A stretch of 59,278 nt of DNA from SAR86 cluster bacterium. GTDB lineage: Bacteria; Pseudomonadota; Gammaproteobacteria; Magnimaribacterales; D2472. The notes below the pieces were generated by a model. It was not told the DNA's origin, searched no databases, and saw nothing but the letters and a program-made list of their open reading frames with translations. Both the position numbers and the translations under genes were made by a program. The stretch's first letter is position 1; the number at the start of each line of letters is the position of its first letter. Shown piece by piece: positions 9,670 to 18,085 of this stretch. The stretch spans positions 1 through 59,278 of the forward strand of contig JABBBT010000033.1 of the NCBI GenBank assembly GCA_018607365.1. Reading direction: 5' to 3'.

Positions 9670-10782
9670 CTAATATGTGTTTGATTTTTCTAAGCCGCTA
9701 ACTAATTTTTCTTTCCAGTTCGGCAATGAGCCGATATTTACCGACAGAAGCTTAGACCTTTTGTAATAGAGGTGACAGTCATACTCCCAAGTAAAACCAT
9801 TTCCTCCGTGAGTTTGAATATTTTCTTTTGAACAAAGTTGAAAAGCTTTGGTTGAACTTACTCTTGCAGTTGCTGATGCAACAGATAGATCTGATGAGTC
9901 TGTAGACAAAGCCCATGCTGCATAATATGAATTTGATTTAGCTAATGTTATAGCAACATACATATCAGCTAATTTGTGTTTAATTGCCTGAAAGGAACCA
10001 ATTTGTCTCCCAAATGCATATCTTTCTTTTGCATAACTTGTTGCCATATCTAATGAGGCTTGAGAGCCACCAATTTGTTCAAAACTAAATAAAACTGCTG
10101 CTTGGTCTAAAAGGTTCTCATAGAAATCCCAGCCATTTGAATCATCGCCAATTAGTATGCTTGGAGTATTGTTGTATTCAACTGAAAAATGACCTCTACT
10201 TTCATCTATCGTATCTTGATGCTCAATAATTACTGAATCAGAAGAATGATCAACCAACCTTATGCATATGCCAGAGGTAGAATTTGAAACAACTAGTGAA
10301 TGTGTAGCTATTCCAGCATCAGGAACAGCAATTTTTCTTCCAGTTAAAAGGTTATTATCAGTTAATGTTTTAATATTAGTTTTTGAAGGAGCAAAAAGAT
10401 CTTCTGTTACCGCTAAAGTTCCAATAATATCTCCTGATATTAATCTTGGAAGAATTTCTTGTTTAACTTCTTCACTTGCATATTTAATAATTGCTTCTGT
10501 AAATAAATAAACTGAAGATGAGAAGGGTACAGGAGCTAAGTATCTTCCGAGCTCTTCTGCCACAACACATAATTCAAGGTGACCCAAGCCCAATCCTCCA
10601 TACTCCTCAGGTATTCTTATGCCAGTCCATCCTAATTCAACTATCTTGTTCCATAACTCTTTGTCTATGCTCTGCTTATCCTCAAGAACTTTTCTACTCC
10701 TATTAATAGAGCCTTCTTTTTCTAAAAACTTTCGGGCTTCACTTTGAAGGAATTTTTGGTCATCTGAGAAATCTAAATTCAT
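9670..10782 (-). CDS. Acyl-CoA dehydrogenase
   Basis: GWTGIRIPEEYGGLGLG; YAFGRQIGSFQAIKHKLADM; QTHGGNGFTWE. Confidence 0.86.
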   Translation of the reverse strand: MNLDFSDDQKFLQSEARKFLEKEGSINRSRKVLEDKQSIDKELWNKIVELGWTGIRIPEEYGGLGLGHLELCVVAEELGRYLAPVPFSSSVYLFTEAIIKYASEEVKQEILPRLISGDIIGTLAVTEDLFAPSKTNIKTLTDNNLLTGRKIAVPDAGIATHSLVVSNSTSGICIRLVDHSSDSVIIEHQDTIDESRGHFSVEYNNTPSILIGDDSNGWDFYENLLDQAAVLFSFEQIGGSQASLDMATSYAKERYAFGRQIGSFQAIKHKLADMYVAITLAKSNSYYAAWALSTDSSDLSVASATARVSSTKAFQLCSKENIQTHGGNGFTWEYDCHLYYKRSKLLSVNIGSLPNWKEKLVSGLEKSNTY

Positions 10783-10841
10783 ATTTATCTAAATAGTTAA
10801 TGTAAAATATATTATAAAGTAGTTTTTTTAATAATTAATAC

Positions 10842-11492
10842 ATGAATCAAACAATGAAACCAAATAAATCATCGCCGGCATATCTAAAACAAAAGACATC
10901 AGGCGGTCTATTTGTAGGTTTTTTATATGTTTTAGTTTTTATGAGTATTCTAGCGTTGGGTATTTGGCAAAATATTGAATCTAAATCTAATAAAGAATCA
11001 TTAAACTCTATCAATGAAAGACTAATCGTTATCGAAGAGCAAATAAATATTGCTGATGAGATTAACAATGACTCACTTACTGATATATCAGCATCCATTC
11101 AGTTTCTTGATAAAGAGGTAAGAAAACTTTGGGATCTAAGTAATAAAAGAAATAAAGTGAATATAACTAAATTAACAGAAACTACAAATAAAATTAATGG
11201 CTCTATAAAAAATATAGAAATTTCAATAAAAGAAGCATCTAAAAAGATAGAATCTAATAAAGAAGATATCGTGAGCACTTCAAAAGATTTATCAGATCTT
11301 TTAAAAACTAATTCAGAAATTAATGATTTAGAAATAGCTTTAAGAGCGCTCGAAACCCAAATGATTTTGATGGATGATTCAGTAAGAGCTTTAAATAATT
11401 ATAAAACTCAACTAAATCAAACAATCTCTGAAATTCAAACTCAAATTTATTCTGCATCTCAAGAGGTATTAGAAATTGAAAACCAAGATTGA
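10842..11492 (+). CDS. Conserved hypothetical; single TM plus long coiled coil
   Basis: One N-terminal TM segment (GGLFVGFLYVLVFMSILALGIW) followed by heptad-rich region. Confidence 0.6.
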   Translation: MNQTMKPNKSSPAYLKQKTSGGLFVGFLYVLVFMSILALGIWQNIESKSNKESLNSINERLIVIEEQINIADEINNDSLTDISASIQFLDKEVRKLWDLSNKRNKVNITKLTETTNKINGSIKNIEISIKEASKKIESNKEDIVSTSKDLSDLLKTNSEINDLEIALRALETQMILMDDSVRALNNYKTQLNQTISEIQTQIYSASQEVLEIENQD

Positions 11493-11523
11493 CAATAGTT
11501 TTAAATAATAGTTTTATATATTC

Positions 11524-11736
11524 ATGAACAAAACTTTACTACAAGTTTTTCTACTGCTTGCCTTTATTCCACTAGCAATTTTAGTTGGTTATGGGGTGCT
11601 AGTGGTTGCTCCAATATTTTGTTGCTTTCTTGCAATAAATTCATATAAGTTCAAAAATTACAAAGAAATGTATATCTGGATGAGTGTTGGAGTTCTTTCA
11701 TTTTTATTAGCTCTTTTTATGCTGGGTGTTCTATGA
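11524..11736 (+). CDS. Small membrane protein
   Basis: 70 aa, two hydrophobic segments; 4-nt overlap with next ORF. Confidence 0.5.
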   Translation: MNKTLLQVFLLLAFIPLAILVGYGVLVVAPIFCCFLAINSYKFKNYKEMYIWMSVGVLSFLLALFMLGVL

Positions 11737-12119
11737 TTTTAAAAGGAATAATTCTTATCCTATCGATTTTTATGCTCTTGTTAGGGTTATTAAATGTTCT
11801 TACTCCAGGAGTAAACAATATTTTCATTCCTATTGAGATCAATGACCTAGATACGCGAATAATGGTTAGAAGCTTATCTGGCATTCTTATTGGAATTGGG
11901 TATTTATCTATTAGATTTATCTTCTCCTCTTCAAGAGTTCAAATTGGAAATGTTTTGCTGTCCATAACATTGTGCGCATTATTTTCAAAAATTTTTAGCT
12001 TTATATATGATGGTTTTACAACTTATTCAGTAACTGTTTTCTTTTTTGTAGTCTGTTATGGCATATGCTTATATTACCTTCAGAAAAAAAGAAAAAATCA
12101 GCTTGATTTTAATCTGTAA
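11733..12119 (+). CDS. Small integral membrane protein (DUF4345-like)
   Basis: Four hydrophobic segments, RIMVRSLSGILIGIGYLSIRF. Confidence 0.5.
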   Translation: MILKGIILILSIFMLLLGLLNVLTPGVNNIFIPIEINDLDTRIMVRSLSGILIGIGYLSIRFIFSSSRVQIGNVLLSITLCALFSKIFSFIYDGFTTYSVTVFFFVVCYGICLYYLQKKRKNQLDFNL

Positions 12120-12174
12120 TTCCTGCCATAAAACCTCCCAAATAATTAATATTATCTATATAATGCTCCCATCT

Positions 12175-12259
12175 GGGGATGTGGTGGAACTGGTAGACAC
12201 GCTTGGCTTAGAACCAAGTGCCGCAAGGCGTGGGGGTTCGACTCCCTCCATCCCTACCA
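12175..12259 (+). tRNA. tRNA-Leu(TAG)
   Basis: Cloverleaf: acceptor GGGGATG/CATCCCT, anticodon loop CTTAGAA, long variable arm, GGTTCGACTC T-loop, encoded CCA. Confidence 0.95.
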
Positions 12260-12331
12260 ATTAAGTAGATTGACTCTTTAGTTAAAAGCCCAAGAGACCT
12301 ATAATCCAATTACACACTTAATAATATTTAC

Positions 12332-13483
12332 ATGACATATTCAAAGAAAGATGAATCTATAAATAATCACTTTTTAAATGAATCCGATGCAATAGAAAGG
12401 ATTTTTAATCATATCGATAATGGAACCACCGATCTTGGTGATACAACTTGGAAAGAGCCGGTAAGTAATTATTATTCAAAAGATCGTTTTGATGCTGAAA
12501 TTTCTTTACTGAGAAGATCTCCTATTCCTTATTGTCCCTCAGCAGGGTTACCTGAAAATGGAAGCTATATAGCTAGAAGGGCATCAGGAACACCCTTGTT
12601 AGTGGTTAGAGGTGAGGATGGTATCGTTAGAGCCTTTATAAATGCATGCAAACATCGTGGTATGAAAGTTGCTGATGGAAGTGGGTGCAAAAAGAAAGCT
12701 TTTGTTTGTCCATATCATGCATGGGCTTATGGCTTAAATGGAAAGCTTAAAAACATTCCAGGCCAAGAGGCCTTTCCAGATTTAGATACCAATGATTTGG
12801 GGCTTACAGAAATAAGCGCAATTGAAAAGGGTGGAATTGTATATGTAATGCAGGAAGGAAAGATAGAAGATCATATGTTAGAAAACGCTATTGATTTTTT
12901 TGAACCTGAACAAAAAATGTTTAGTTATGGCGAGGTTGTCGATGAGGCTAACTGGAAACTATTAACAGAAACTCTTCTAGAGGGCTATCATATAAAATCT
13001 CTTCATAAAGATACTTTTTATCCTTTTGGCCTAGATAATATCAATCTTGTAGAGATATCTGGCTCCAACTCACGAGTTATTTTTCCTTTCAAAAGAATAG
13101 AAAAAATAAGGCATATAGATCCAAATGAAAGAAAATTAAATGGTGTTGCTACTTCAGTATTCCATCTATTTCCTAATGCAAGCGTTTCTATTTTATCAAA
13201 GCATTCAAGTCTAACAATCATGGAGCCCTTATCACCATCCAGTGTAAAAATAGTTAGTTATCTTATATACAATCCAAAATTAAATGGCAAAAATATATCC
13301 CTTGAAGAGGCAGAGAAGGATGCTCAGTTTGTTAATGAGTCAGGTCAAAATGAAGACAGAGAAGCTGCCAGAGCAATACAAGAAACAGTCACAACTTCAG
13401 CTAATACATATCTTACTTTTGGTTTTTTTGAAAAAGCAATTGTTAACTTTCATAAACATCTGACCCTAAGCCTTAATAAATAG
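12332..13483 (+). CDS. Aromatic ring-hydroxylating dioxygenase alpha subunit / Rieske (2Fe-2S) protein
   Basis: Rieske motifs CKHRGMKVADGSG and CPYHAWAYGLNG. Confidence 0.85.
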   Translation: MTYSKKDESINNHFLNESDAIERIFNHIDNGTTDLGDTTWKEPVSNYYSKDRFDAEISLLRRSPIPYCPSAGLPENGSYIARRASGTPLLVVRGEDGIVRAFINACKHRGMKVADGSGCKKKAFVCPYHAWAYGLNGKLKNIPGQEAFPDLDTNDLGLTEISAIEKGGIVYVMQEGKIEDHMLENAIDFFEPEQKMFSYGEVVDEANWKLLTETLLEGYHIKSLHKDTFYPFGLDNINLVEISGSNSRVIFPFKRIEKIRHIDPNERKLNGVATSVFHLFPNASVSILSKHSSLTIMEPLSPSSVKIVSYLIYNPKLNGKNISLEEAEKDAQFVNESGQNEDREAARAIQETVTTSANTYLTFGFFEKAIVNFHKHLTLSLNK

Positions 13484-13496
13484 AGTCACTGACAAG

Positions 13497-13524
13497 TTTA
13501 CAAACTATTATTTATATATATACT
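13497..13524 (+). promoter_or_regulatory. Candidate sigma70 promoter of arginine leader (TTTACA-N16-TATACT)
   Basis: TTTACA at 13497-13502 and TATACT at 13519-13524; would start RNA about 1-3 nt before the leader ATG. Confidence 0.45.
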
Positions 13525-13532
13525 GATTTGCA

Positions 13533-13577
13533 ATGATTAACACAAATACACGATTAAGACGGGTTCCCGCTTTATAG
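13533..13577 (+). CDS. Putative arginine leader peptide MINTNTRLRRVPAL*
   Basis: ATG ATT AAC ACA AAT ACA CGA TTA AGA CGG GTT CCC GCT TTA TAG; three Arg codons; stop overlaps the antiterminator 5' arm. Confidence 0.75.
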   Translation: MINTNTRLRRVPAL

Positions 13578-13628
13578 CTGGGTCTTTTCTATTGTGAATT
13601 AGACCCAGCTTATGCTGGGTTTTTTTTT
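13566..13628 (+). promoter_or_regulatory. Transcription attenuator: alternative hairpins upstream of arg operon
   Basis: Protector CCCGCT(13566-71)/AGC-T-GGG(13576-82); antiterminator AGCTGGGTCT(13576-85)/AGACCCAGCT(13601-10); terminator ACCCAGC(13603-09)/GCTGGGT(13614-20)+T tract. Confidence 0.8.
13603..13628 (+). terminator. Rho-independent (attenuator) terminator
   Basis: ACCCAGC TTAT GCTGGGT followed by an uninterrupted T tract. Confidence 0.9.
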
Positions 13629-13646
13629 ATAAAAATAAAGGTAATT

Positions 13647-14648
13647 ATGAAAAATTTTATTTCTACGCAGGATTGGTCAAAATCAGATCTACAAGATATT
13701 TTAGATTATGCAAAAGAGCTAAAAGTAAATAAGTTTCAGGATAATTTAAAAAATAAATCTATTGCATTGATGTTTTTTAATCCATCTATGAGAACTAGGA
13801 CTAGCTTTGAGCTTGGCATCCAGCAATTAGGAGGACTTGCAGTAGTCCTTCATCCTGGAAAAGATGCTTGGCCAATTGAATTCAAATTAAATGAAGTCAT
13901 GGATACAGATTCAGAAGAACATATTATAGAAGTTGCAAAAGTGCTCTCTGAATATTGTGATTTAATAGCAATAAGGGCATTTCCTAAATTTATTAATCTT
14001 GAAGAAGATTTATCAGATAATGTTATTAAAAGTTTTGCAAAGTATGCAACTGTTCCAGTAGTTAATATGGAAACTATTACCCATCCTTGCCAAGAGCTTG
14101 CTCATATTTTAACTATGCAAGAACAGCTAGGCGATCTTTCTGGAAAAGATTACTTATTAACTTGGACATATCATCCAAAACCTTTAAATACTGCAGTAGC
14201 AAATTCATCCTTATTAATTGCAAGCAAGTTTGGTATGAACGTTAAGTTGCTTTGTCCCACAGAAGATTATTTACTTCATGATACATATATGCAGAATGCA
14301 GAAGAAAACTGTAATGCTAATGGCACCTCATTCTCAATAACTCATGACATCAAAGAAGGTTATAAAAATGCTGACGTTGTTTATGCTAAGAGCTGGGGTG
14401 CTCTTAGTTATTATGGAAATCCTGAGGATGAAAAGTTAATCAGAGATAGATATAAGCATTTTATTGTTAATGAAGAAAAAATGGCAATGACTAATAATGC
14501 TAAATTCAGTCACTGTCTTCCTCTAAGAAGAAACATCAAAGCAACAGATGGAGTTATGGATTCTGATTATTGTGTTGCCATACAAGAAGCAGGAAATAGA
14601 ATGCACGTTCAAAAATCACTACTATCAACTTTATTAAAGGATAAATAA
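13647..14648 (+). CDS. argF': N-acetylornithine carbamoyltransferase
   Basis: FFNPSMRTRTSFELG; HPGKDAWPIEF; METITHPCQELAH; LTWTYHPKPLNTAVANS; FSHCLPLRRNIKATD: Xanthomonas-type AOTCase signature as I remember it. Confidence 0.85.
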   Translation: MKNFISTQDWSKSDLQDILDYAKELKVNKFQDNLKNKSIALMFFNPSMRTRTSFELGIQQLGGLAVVLHPGKDAWPIEFKLNEVMDTDSEEHIIEVAKVLSEYCDLIAIRAFPKFINLEEDLSDNVIKSFAKYATVPVVNMETITHPCQELAHILTMQEQLGDLSGKDYLLTWTYHPKPLNTAVANSSLLIASKFGMNVKLLCPTEDYLLHDTYMQNAEENCNANGTSFSITHDIKEGYKNADVVYAKSWGALSYYGNPEDEKLIRDRYKHFIVNEEKMAMTNNAKFSHCLPLRRNIKATDGVMDSDYCVAIQEAGNRMHVQKSLLSTLLKDK

Positions 14649-14651
14649 AAA

Positions 14652-15842
14652 ATGAAAAAAATTGTATTAGCTTTTTCAGGCGGATTAGACACAAGTTTCT
14701 GTGTTCCATACCTAATTGATAAAGGTTTTGAGGTTCATACTATATTTGTAAATACTGGGGGAACACCAAAGAAAGAGGAGGAAAAAATTACCAAAAGAGC
14801 AAATGAACTCGGAGCGAAAAAACATATTAATGTAAATGTTGATAATCTTTTATGGAATCAAATTATCAAGCCATTAGTTTGGTCTGGCGCTTTATATCAA
14901 GATAAATATCCAGCACTATGCTCGGATAGGTATCTTATAGTTTCAGAAGCAATAAAGCTCTGTAAAAAATTAAATACCAAATATATTTCTCATGGCTGCA
15001 CAGGAATGGGTAATGATCAGGTAAGGTTTGATCTCTCAATTCAAGCATTTGGCAAATACAAGACCATTACTCCTATAAGAGAAATACAAAATAAAGTTAA
15101 TGATGTAAGGGGGTATGAGCAGAAATATCTAGAAGATAAAGGTTTCAAGGTGTCATCTATACACTCGAAATATAGTATCAATGAAAACCTTATGGGGGCT
15201 ACTGTTTCTGGATCTGAAATAGACGAATGGAAAGAACCTTCCAAAGAAAGCTATATCCTTTGCAATACACCAGACAAATACCCCTCTAAATTAAAAAAGA
15301 TAGTAATAGAATTCTCAAAGGGTGAGGCTAAAAAAATTGATGGTGTTGCTATTAAAGGCCCAGAGCTATTAAGAATACTAAACAAGTTAGGTGGCAAGTA
15401 TGGCATTGGGAGAGAAATTTTTGCCAGCGACACGATTATAGGAATTAAGGGAAGATTTCTTTTTGAGTCTCCTGGTATAAATATACTTCAGTCTGCACAT
15501 AGAGCTTTAGAGGAATCTATTTTTACTGATAAACAAAACTTTTTTAAGCCTATTGTCGGTAAAAAATGGGTTGAATTAGTTTATGGTGGCTTTTATTTTG
15601 ACCCTTTAGCAAGAAATCTCGAAAATTTTTTACAAGATATTGAACTGCCTGTGAACGGCAAAGTAACAATGTTACTTTCACCAGGAAAGTCAGAAGCAGT
15701 AGCTGTTGAAGCTAAAAAAATACTAGTTAGTAAAGAAGCCATATATGCTCAGTCTGCCTCATGGGGTGTCGAAGAGTCAGCTGGTTTTATTAAATTACTT
15801 GGTCAAAGCACTGCAACTTGGACAGATATAAATAAAAAGTAA
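14652..15842 (+). CDS. argG: Argininosuccinate synthase
   Basis: LAFSGGLDTSFCVPYL P-loop; SHGCTGMGNDQVRFD. Confidence 0.93.
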   Translation: MKKIVLAFSGGLDTSFCVPYLIDKGFEVHTIFVNTGGTPKKEEEKITKRANELGAKKHINVNVDNLLWNQIIKPLVWSGALYQDKYPALCSDRYLIVSEAIKLCKKLNTKYISHGCTGMGNDQVRFDLSIQAFGKYKTITPIREIQNKVNDVRGYEQKYLEDKGFKVSSIHSKYSINENLMGATVSGSEIDEWKEPSKESYILCNTPDKYPSKLKKIVIEFSKGEAKKIDGVAIKGPELLRILNKLGGKYGIGREIFASDTIIGIKGRFLFESPGINILQSAHRALEESIFTDKQNFFKPIVGKKWVELVYGGFYFDPLARNLENFLQDIELPVNGKVTMLLSPGKSEAVAVEAKKILVSKEAIYAQSASWGVEESAGFIKLLGQSTATWTDINKK

Positions 15843-15843
15843 A

Positions 15844-17154
15844 ATGAACCAAAACTTTACTAAAGACACTATTTTAAAACTCCTCAGCGGGATGAGCAGT
15901 GAAAAAGAGATAAGAAAGTACTTAGATAGATTTTCTTCTGATGACTTTAGGTTTGCTGTAATTAAAGTTGGTGGAGCGGTAATAGAAAATGATTTAGAAA
16001 ATTTAATATCCTCTTTAGTATTTTTAAATGAAGTTGGCCTTAGACCAATTATTGTTCATGGAGGTGGTCCTAAGCTTTCAAGAGCACTAGAGGAAAAAAA
16101 AATACAGTTTTCATTTAAAGATGGCCAAAGAATTACTTCTAAAGAAGTACTAGATGAAGCTATTGATGTATTTAAGGCTGAAAATCAAAAAATTACATCT
16201 GCCTTGATTGAAAAGAATGTATCGGCTGTATCTTTGATTGATGATATTTTTAAGTGCATCATTCAAGATGAAGAATTGGGATTCGTTGGGTCTATTATTG
16301 AAACTAATTCAAATAAAATTAGGGATATTATTTCAAATGGAGGAGTTCCAGTAATAGCTCCAATGGGATATACAGATAAAAAACAAATAGTAAATATTAA
16401 TGGCGACAAGGCAACTCAGGCACTGGCAAAAGAAATATCTCCTGATAAAGTGATTTTTTTAAGTGAGATTGGGGGAATCCTTGATGGTTCAGATAACTTA
16501 ATCTCAACGATAAACATTAAAGATGATTATGAGAGATTAATGTCTGAAGGATGGCTCCACTCAGGAATGAAACTTAAGCTTAAAGAGATTAAGCTTCTCC
16601 TTGATCATCTTCCTTCTAACAGCTCGGTATCAATAACAAAACCTCTCTATTTAAATAGAGAACTTTTTACCGATGCTGGCTTTGGAACCTTGGTAAAGGC
16701 GGGCCATCACATAGATAAACTTAAAGAGTTAGATAATGTAAATAAAGACCACATTACCTCAATCCTAGAATCAGCATTTAAAGGAAAACTCGATAAAAAT
16801 TATTTTATTAATCAAGACAAAGAATATTATGTAAGTGGTTGTAGTAGAGCTTTGATAGCGATATCTCACTATCAAAAGATAGCTTATATGGATAAATTCG
16901 CAGTTAAAGCTGACGCTAGAGGAGAGGGGCTTGGTAATGCTATATGGAATAGGATGACAGCTGACCACAAAAAGGTTTTTTGGAGATCTAGACCAAATAA
17001 TTCAATAAACTTCTTTTATAAGAATGTTTGTGATGGCTTTCAAAAAACCAATGAATGGAATATCTTTTGGATTGGTATTAATAATCTAGATGAGCTTACC
17101 GAATGCATAAGAATGGCATCTAATCAACCTGAAACAATTGCATATGAAAAATAA
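15844..17154 (+). CDS. argB: Bifunctional N-acetylglutamate kinase / N-acetyltransferase (NAGK-NAGS fusion)
   Basis: N-terminal amino-acid kinase fold (KVGGAVIEN, HGGGPKLSRAL, NINGDKATQALA) plus C-terminal GNAT-like region (DKFAVKADARGEGLGNAIW). Confidence 0.85.
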   Translation: MNQNFTKDTILKLLSGMSSEKEIRKYLDRFSSDDFRFAVIKVGGAVIENDLENLISSLVFLNEVGLRPIIVHGGGPKLSRALEEKKIQFSFKDGQRITSKEVLDEAIDVFKAENQKITSALIEKNVSAVSLIDDIFKCIIQDEELGFVGSIIETNSNKIRDIISNGGVPVIAPMGYTDKKQIVNINGDKATQALAKEISPDKVIFLSEIGGILDGSDNLISTINIKDDYERLMSEGWLHSGMKLKLKEIKLLLDHLPSNSSVSITKPLYLNRELFTDAGFGTLVKAGHHIDKLKELDNVNKDHITSILESAFKGKLDKNYFINQDKEYYVSGCSRALIAISHYQKIAYMDKFAVKADARGEGLGNAIWNRMTADHKKVFWRSRPNNSINFFYKNVCDGFQKTNEWNIFWIGINNLDELTECIRMASNQPETIAYEK

Positions 17155-18085
17155 AATCAATATAGCGATGATTGGTGGTAGAGGTTTTGTAGGTCAGGAG
17201 ATAATTTCTATACTAAATGACCACCCAATATTTATGCTAAGTAAAGTTTTTTCTAAAACAGCTGCAGGTAAAGTAGTAGAGGGCTACAAGAAATCATCTA
17301 ATCTAAAGTACTGCCTTCTTGATATATCAAATTTGCAGTTAGAGGATATTGATATAGCAATCATGGCATTGGCTAATGATGAATCTGAATCCTATATAAA
17401 CATTATTAAAAAAGATTATCCAAATATAATATTTATTGATCTAAGCTCTGACCATAGATTAGATAAAACATGGGATTATAGGGTTCCCGAGCTTGCAACA
17501 AAAAAAGCAACTAAATTCATCAGTAATCCAGGATGCTATGCATCTGCAATACAATTTTCTTTGGCACCAATCAAAAATCTTATTTCTGGAAGAGTTAGTT
17601 CTATAGGCATCTCTGGTTATAGTGGAGCTGGAGCCTCACCAAATGACAAAAATAACCCTGTCAATCTTAAGAATAATATTATTCCATACTCTCTTACAAA
17701 TCATCTTCATGAGCAAGAGGTTTCAAAGCAATGCTATGAAGAAATATCTTTTAGCCCTCATGTCGGCAATTTTTTTAGAGGTATTCTTATAACATCTCAT
17801 ATACAACTTAAAACAAGTCAAACGAATCAAGAAATTTTAGGAACCTTTATTGATTTTTATCAAAACTCTAAATTAATCGAAGTTCTAGATGATATACCTA
17901 TGATTAATAAGGTTGCTAATACCCACAAGGTTTTAATAGGCGGAATATCTATTGATAATTCAGGAGTAAACTTAACAGTATGTTGCGCTCTTGATAACTT
18001 GCTTAAGGGAGCTGCTACACAAGTTATACAAAATCTTAATTCAGCATGTAGCCTAGATGAATTAATAGGAATAAATTATGAATAA
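17144..18085 (+). CDS. argC: N-acetyl-gamma-glutamyl-phosphate reductase
   Basis: GGRGFVGQEI; SNPGCYASAIQ; GYSGAGASP; ORF track starts at 17138, start probably ATG 17144. Confidence 0.9.
   Translation: MKNKINIAMIGGRGFVGQEIISILNDHPIFMLSKVFSKTAAGKVVEGYKKSSNLKYCLLDISNLQLEDIDIAIMALANDESESYINIIKKDYPNIIFIDLSSDHRLDKTWDYRVPELATKKATKFISNPGCYASAIQFSLAPIKNLISGRVSSIGISGYSGAGASPNDKNNPVNLKNNIIPYSLTNHLHEQEVSKQCYEEISFSPHVGNFFRGILITSHIQLKTSQTNQEILGTFIDFYQNSKLIEVLDDIPMINKVANTHKVLIGGISIDNSGVNLTVCCALDNLLKGAATQVIQNLNSACSLDELIGINYE

Noticed and set aside
12058-12264. 68-aa plus-strand ORF in the track
   Set aside because: It runs through the tRNA-Leu gene; the C-terminal half (GDVVELVDTLGLEPSAARRGGSTPSIPTN) is the familiar spurious translation of a tRNA-Leu.
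13561-13570. CGGG-TT-CCCG mini-palindrome in the arginine leader as an ARG box or operator
   Set aside because: Too short and does not resemble the ArgR box; better explained as leader coding sequence and protector arm.
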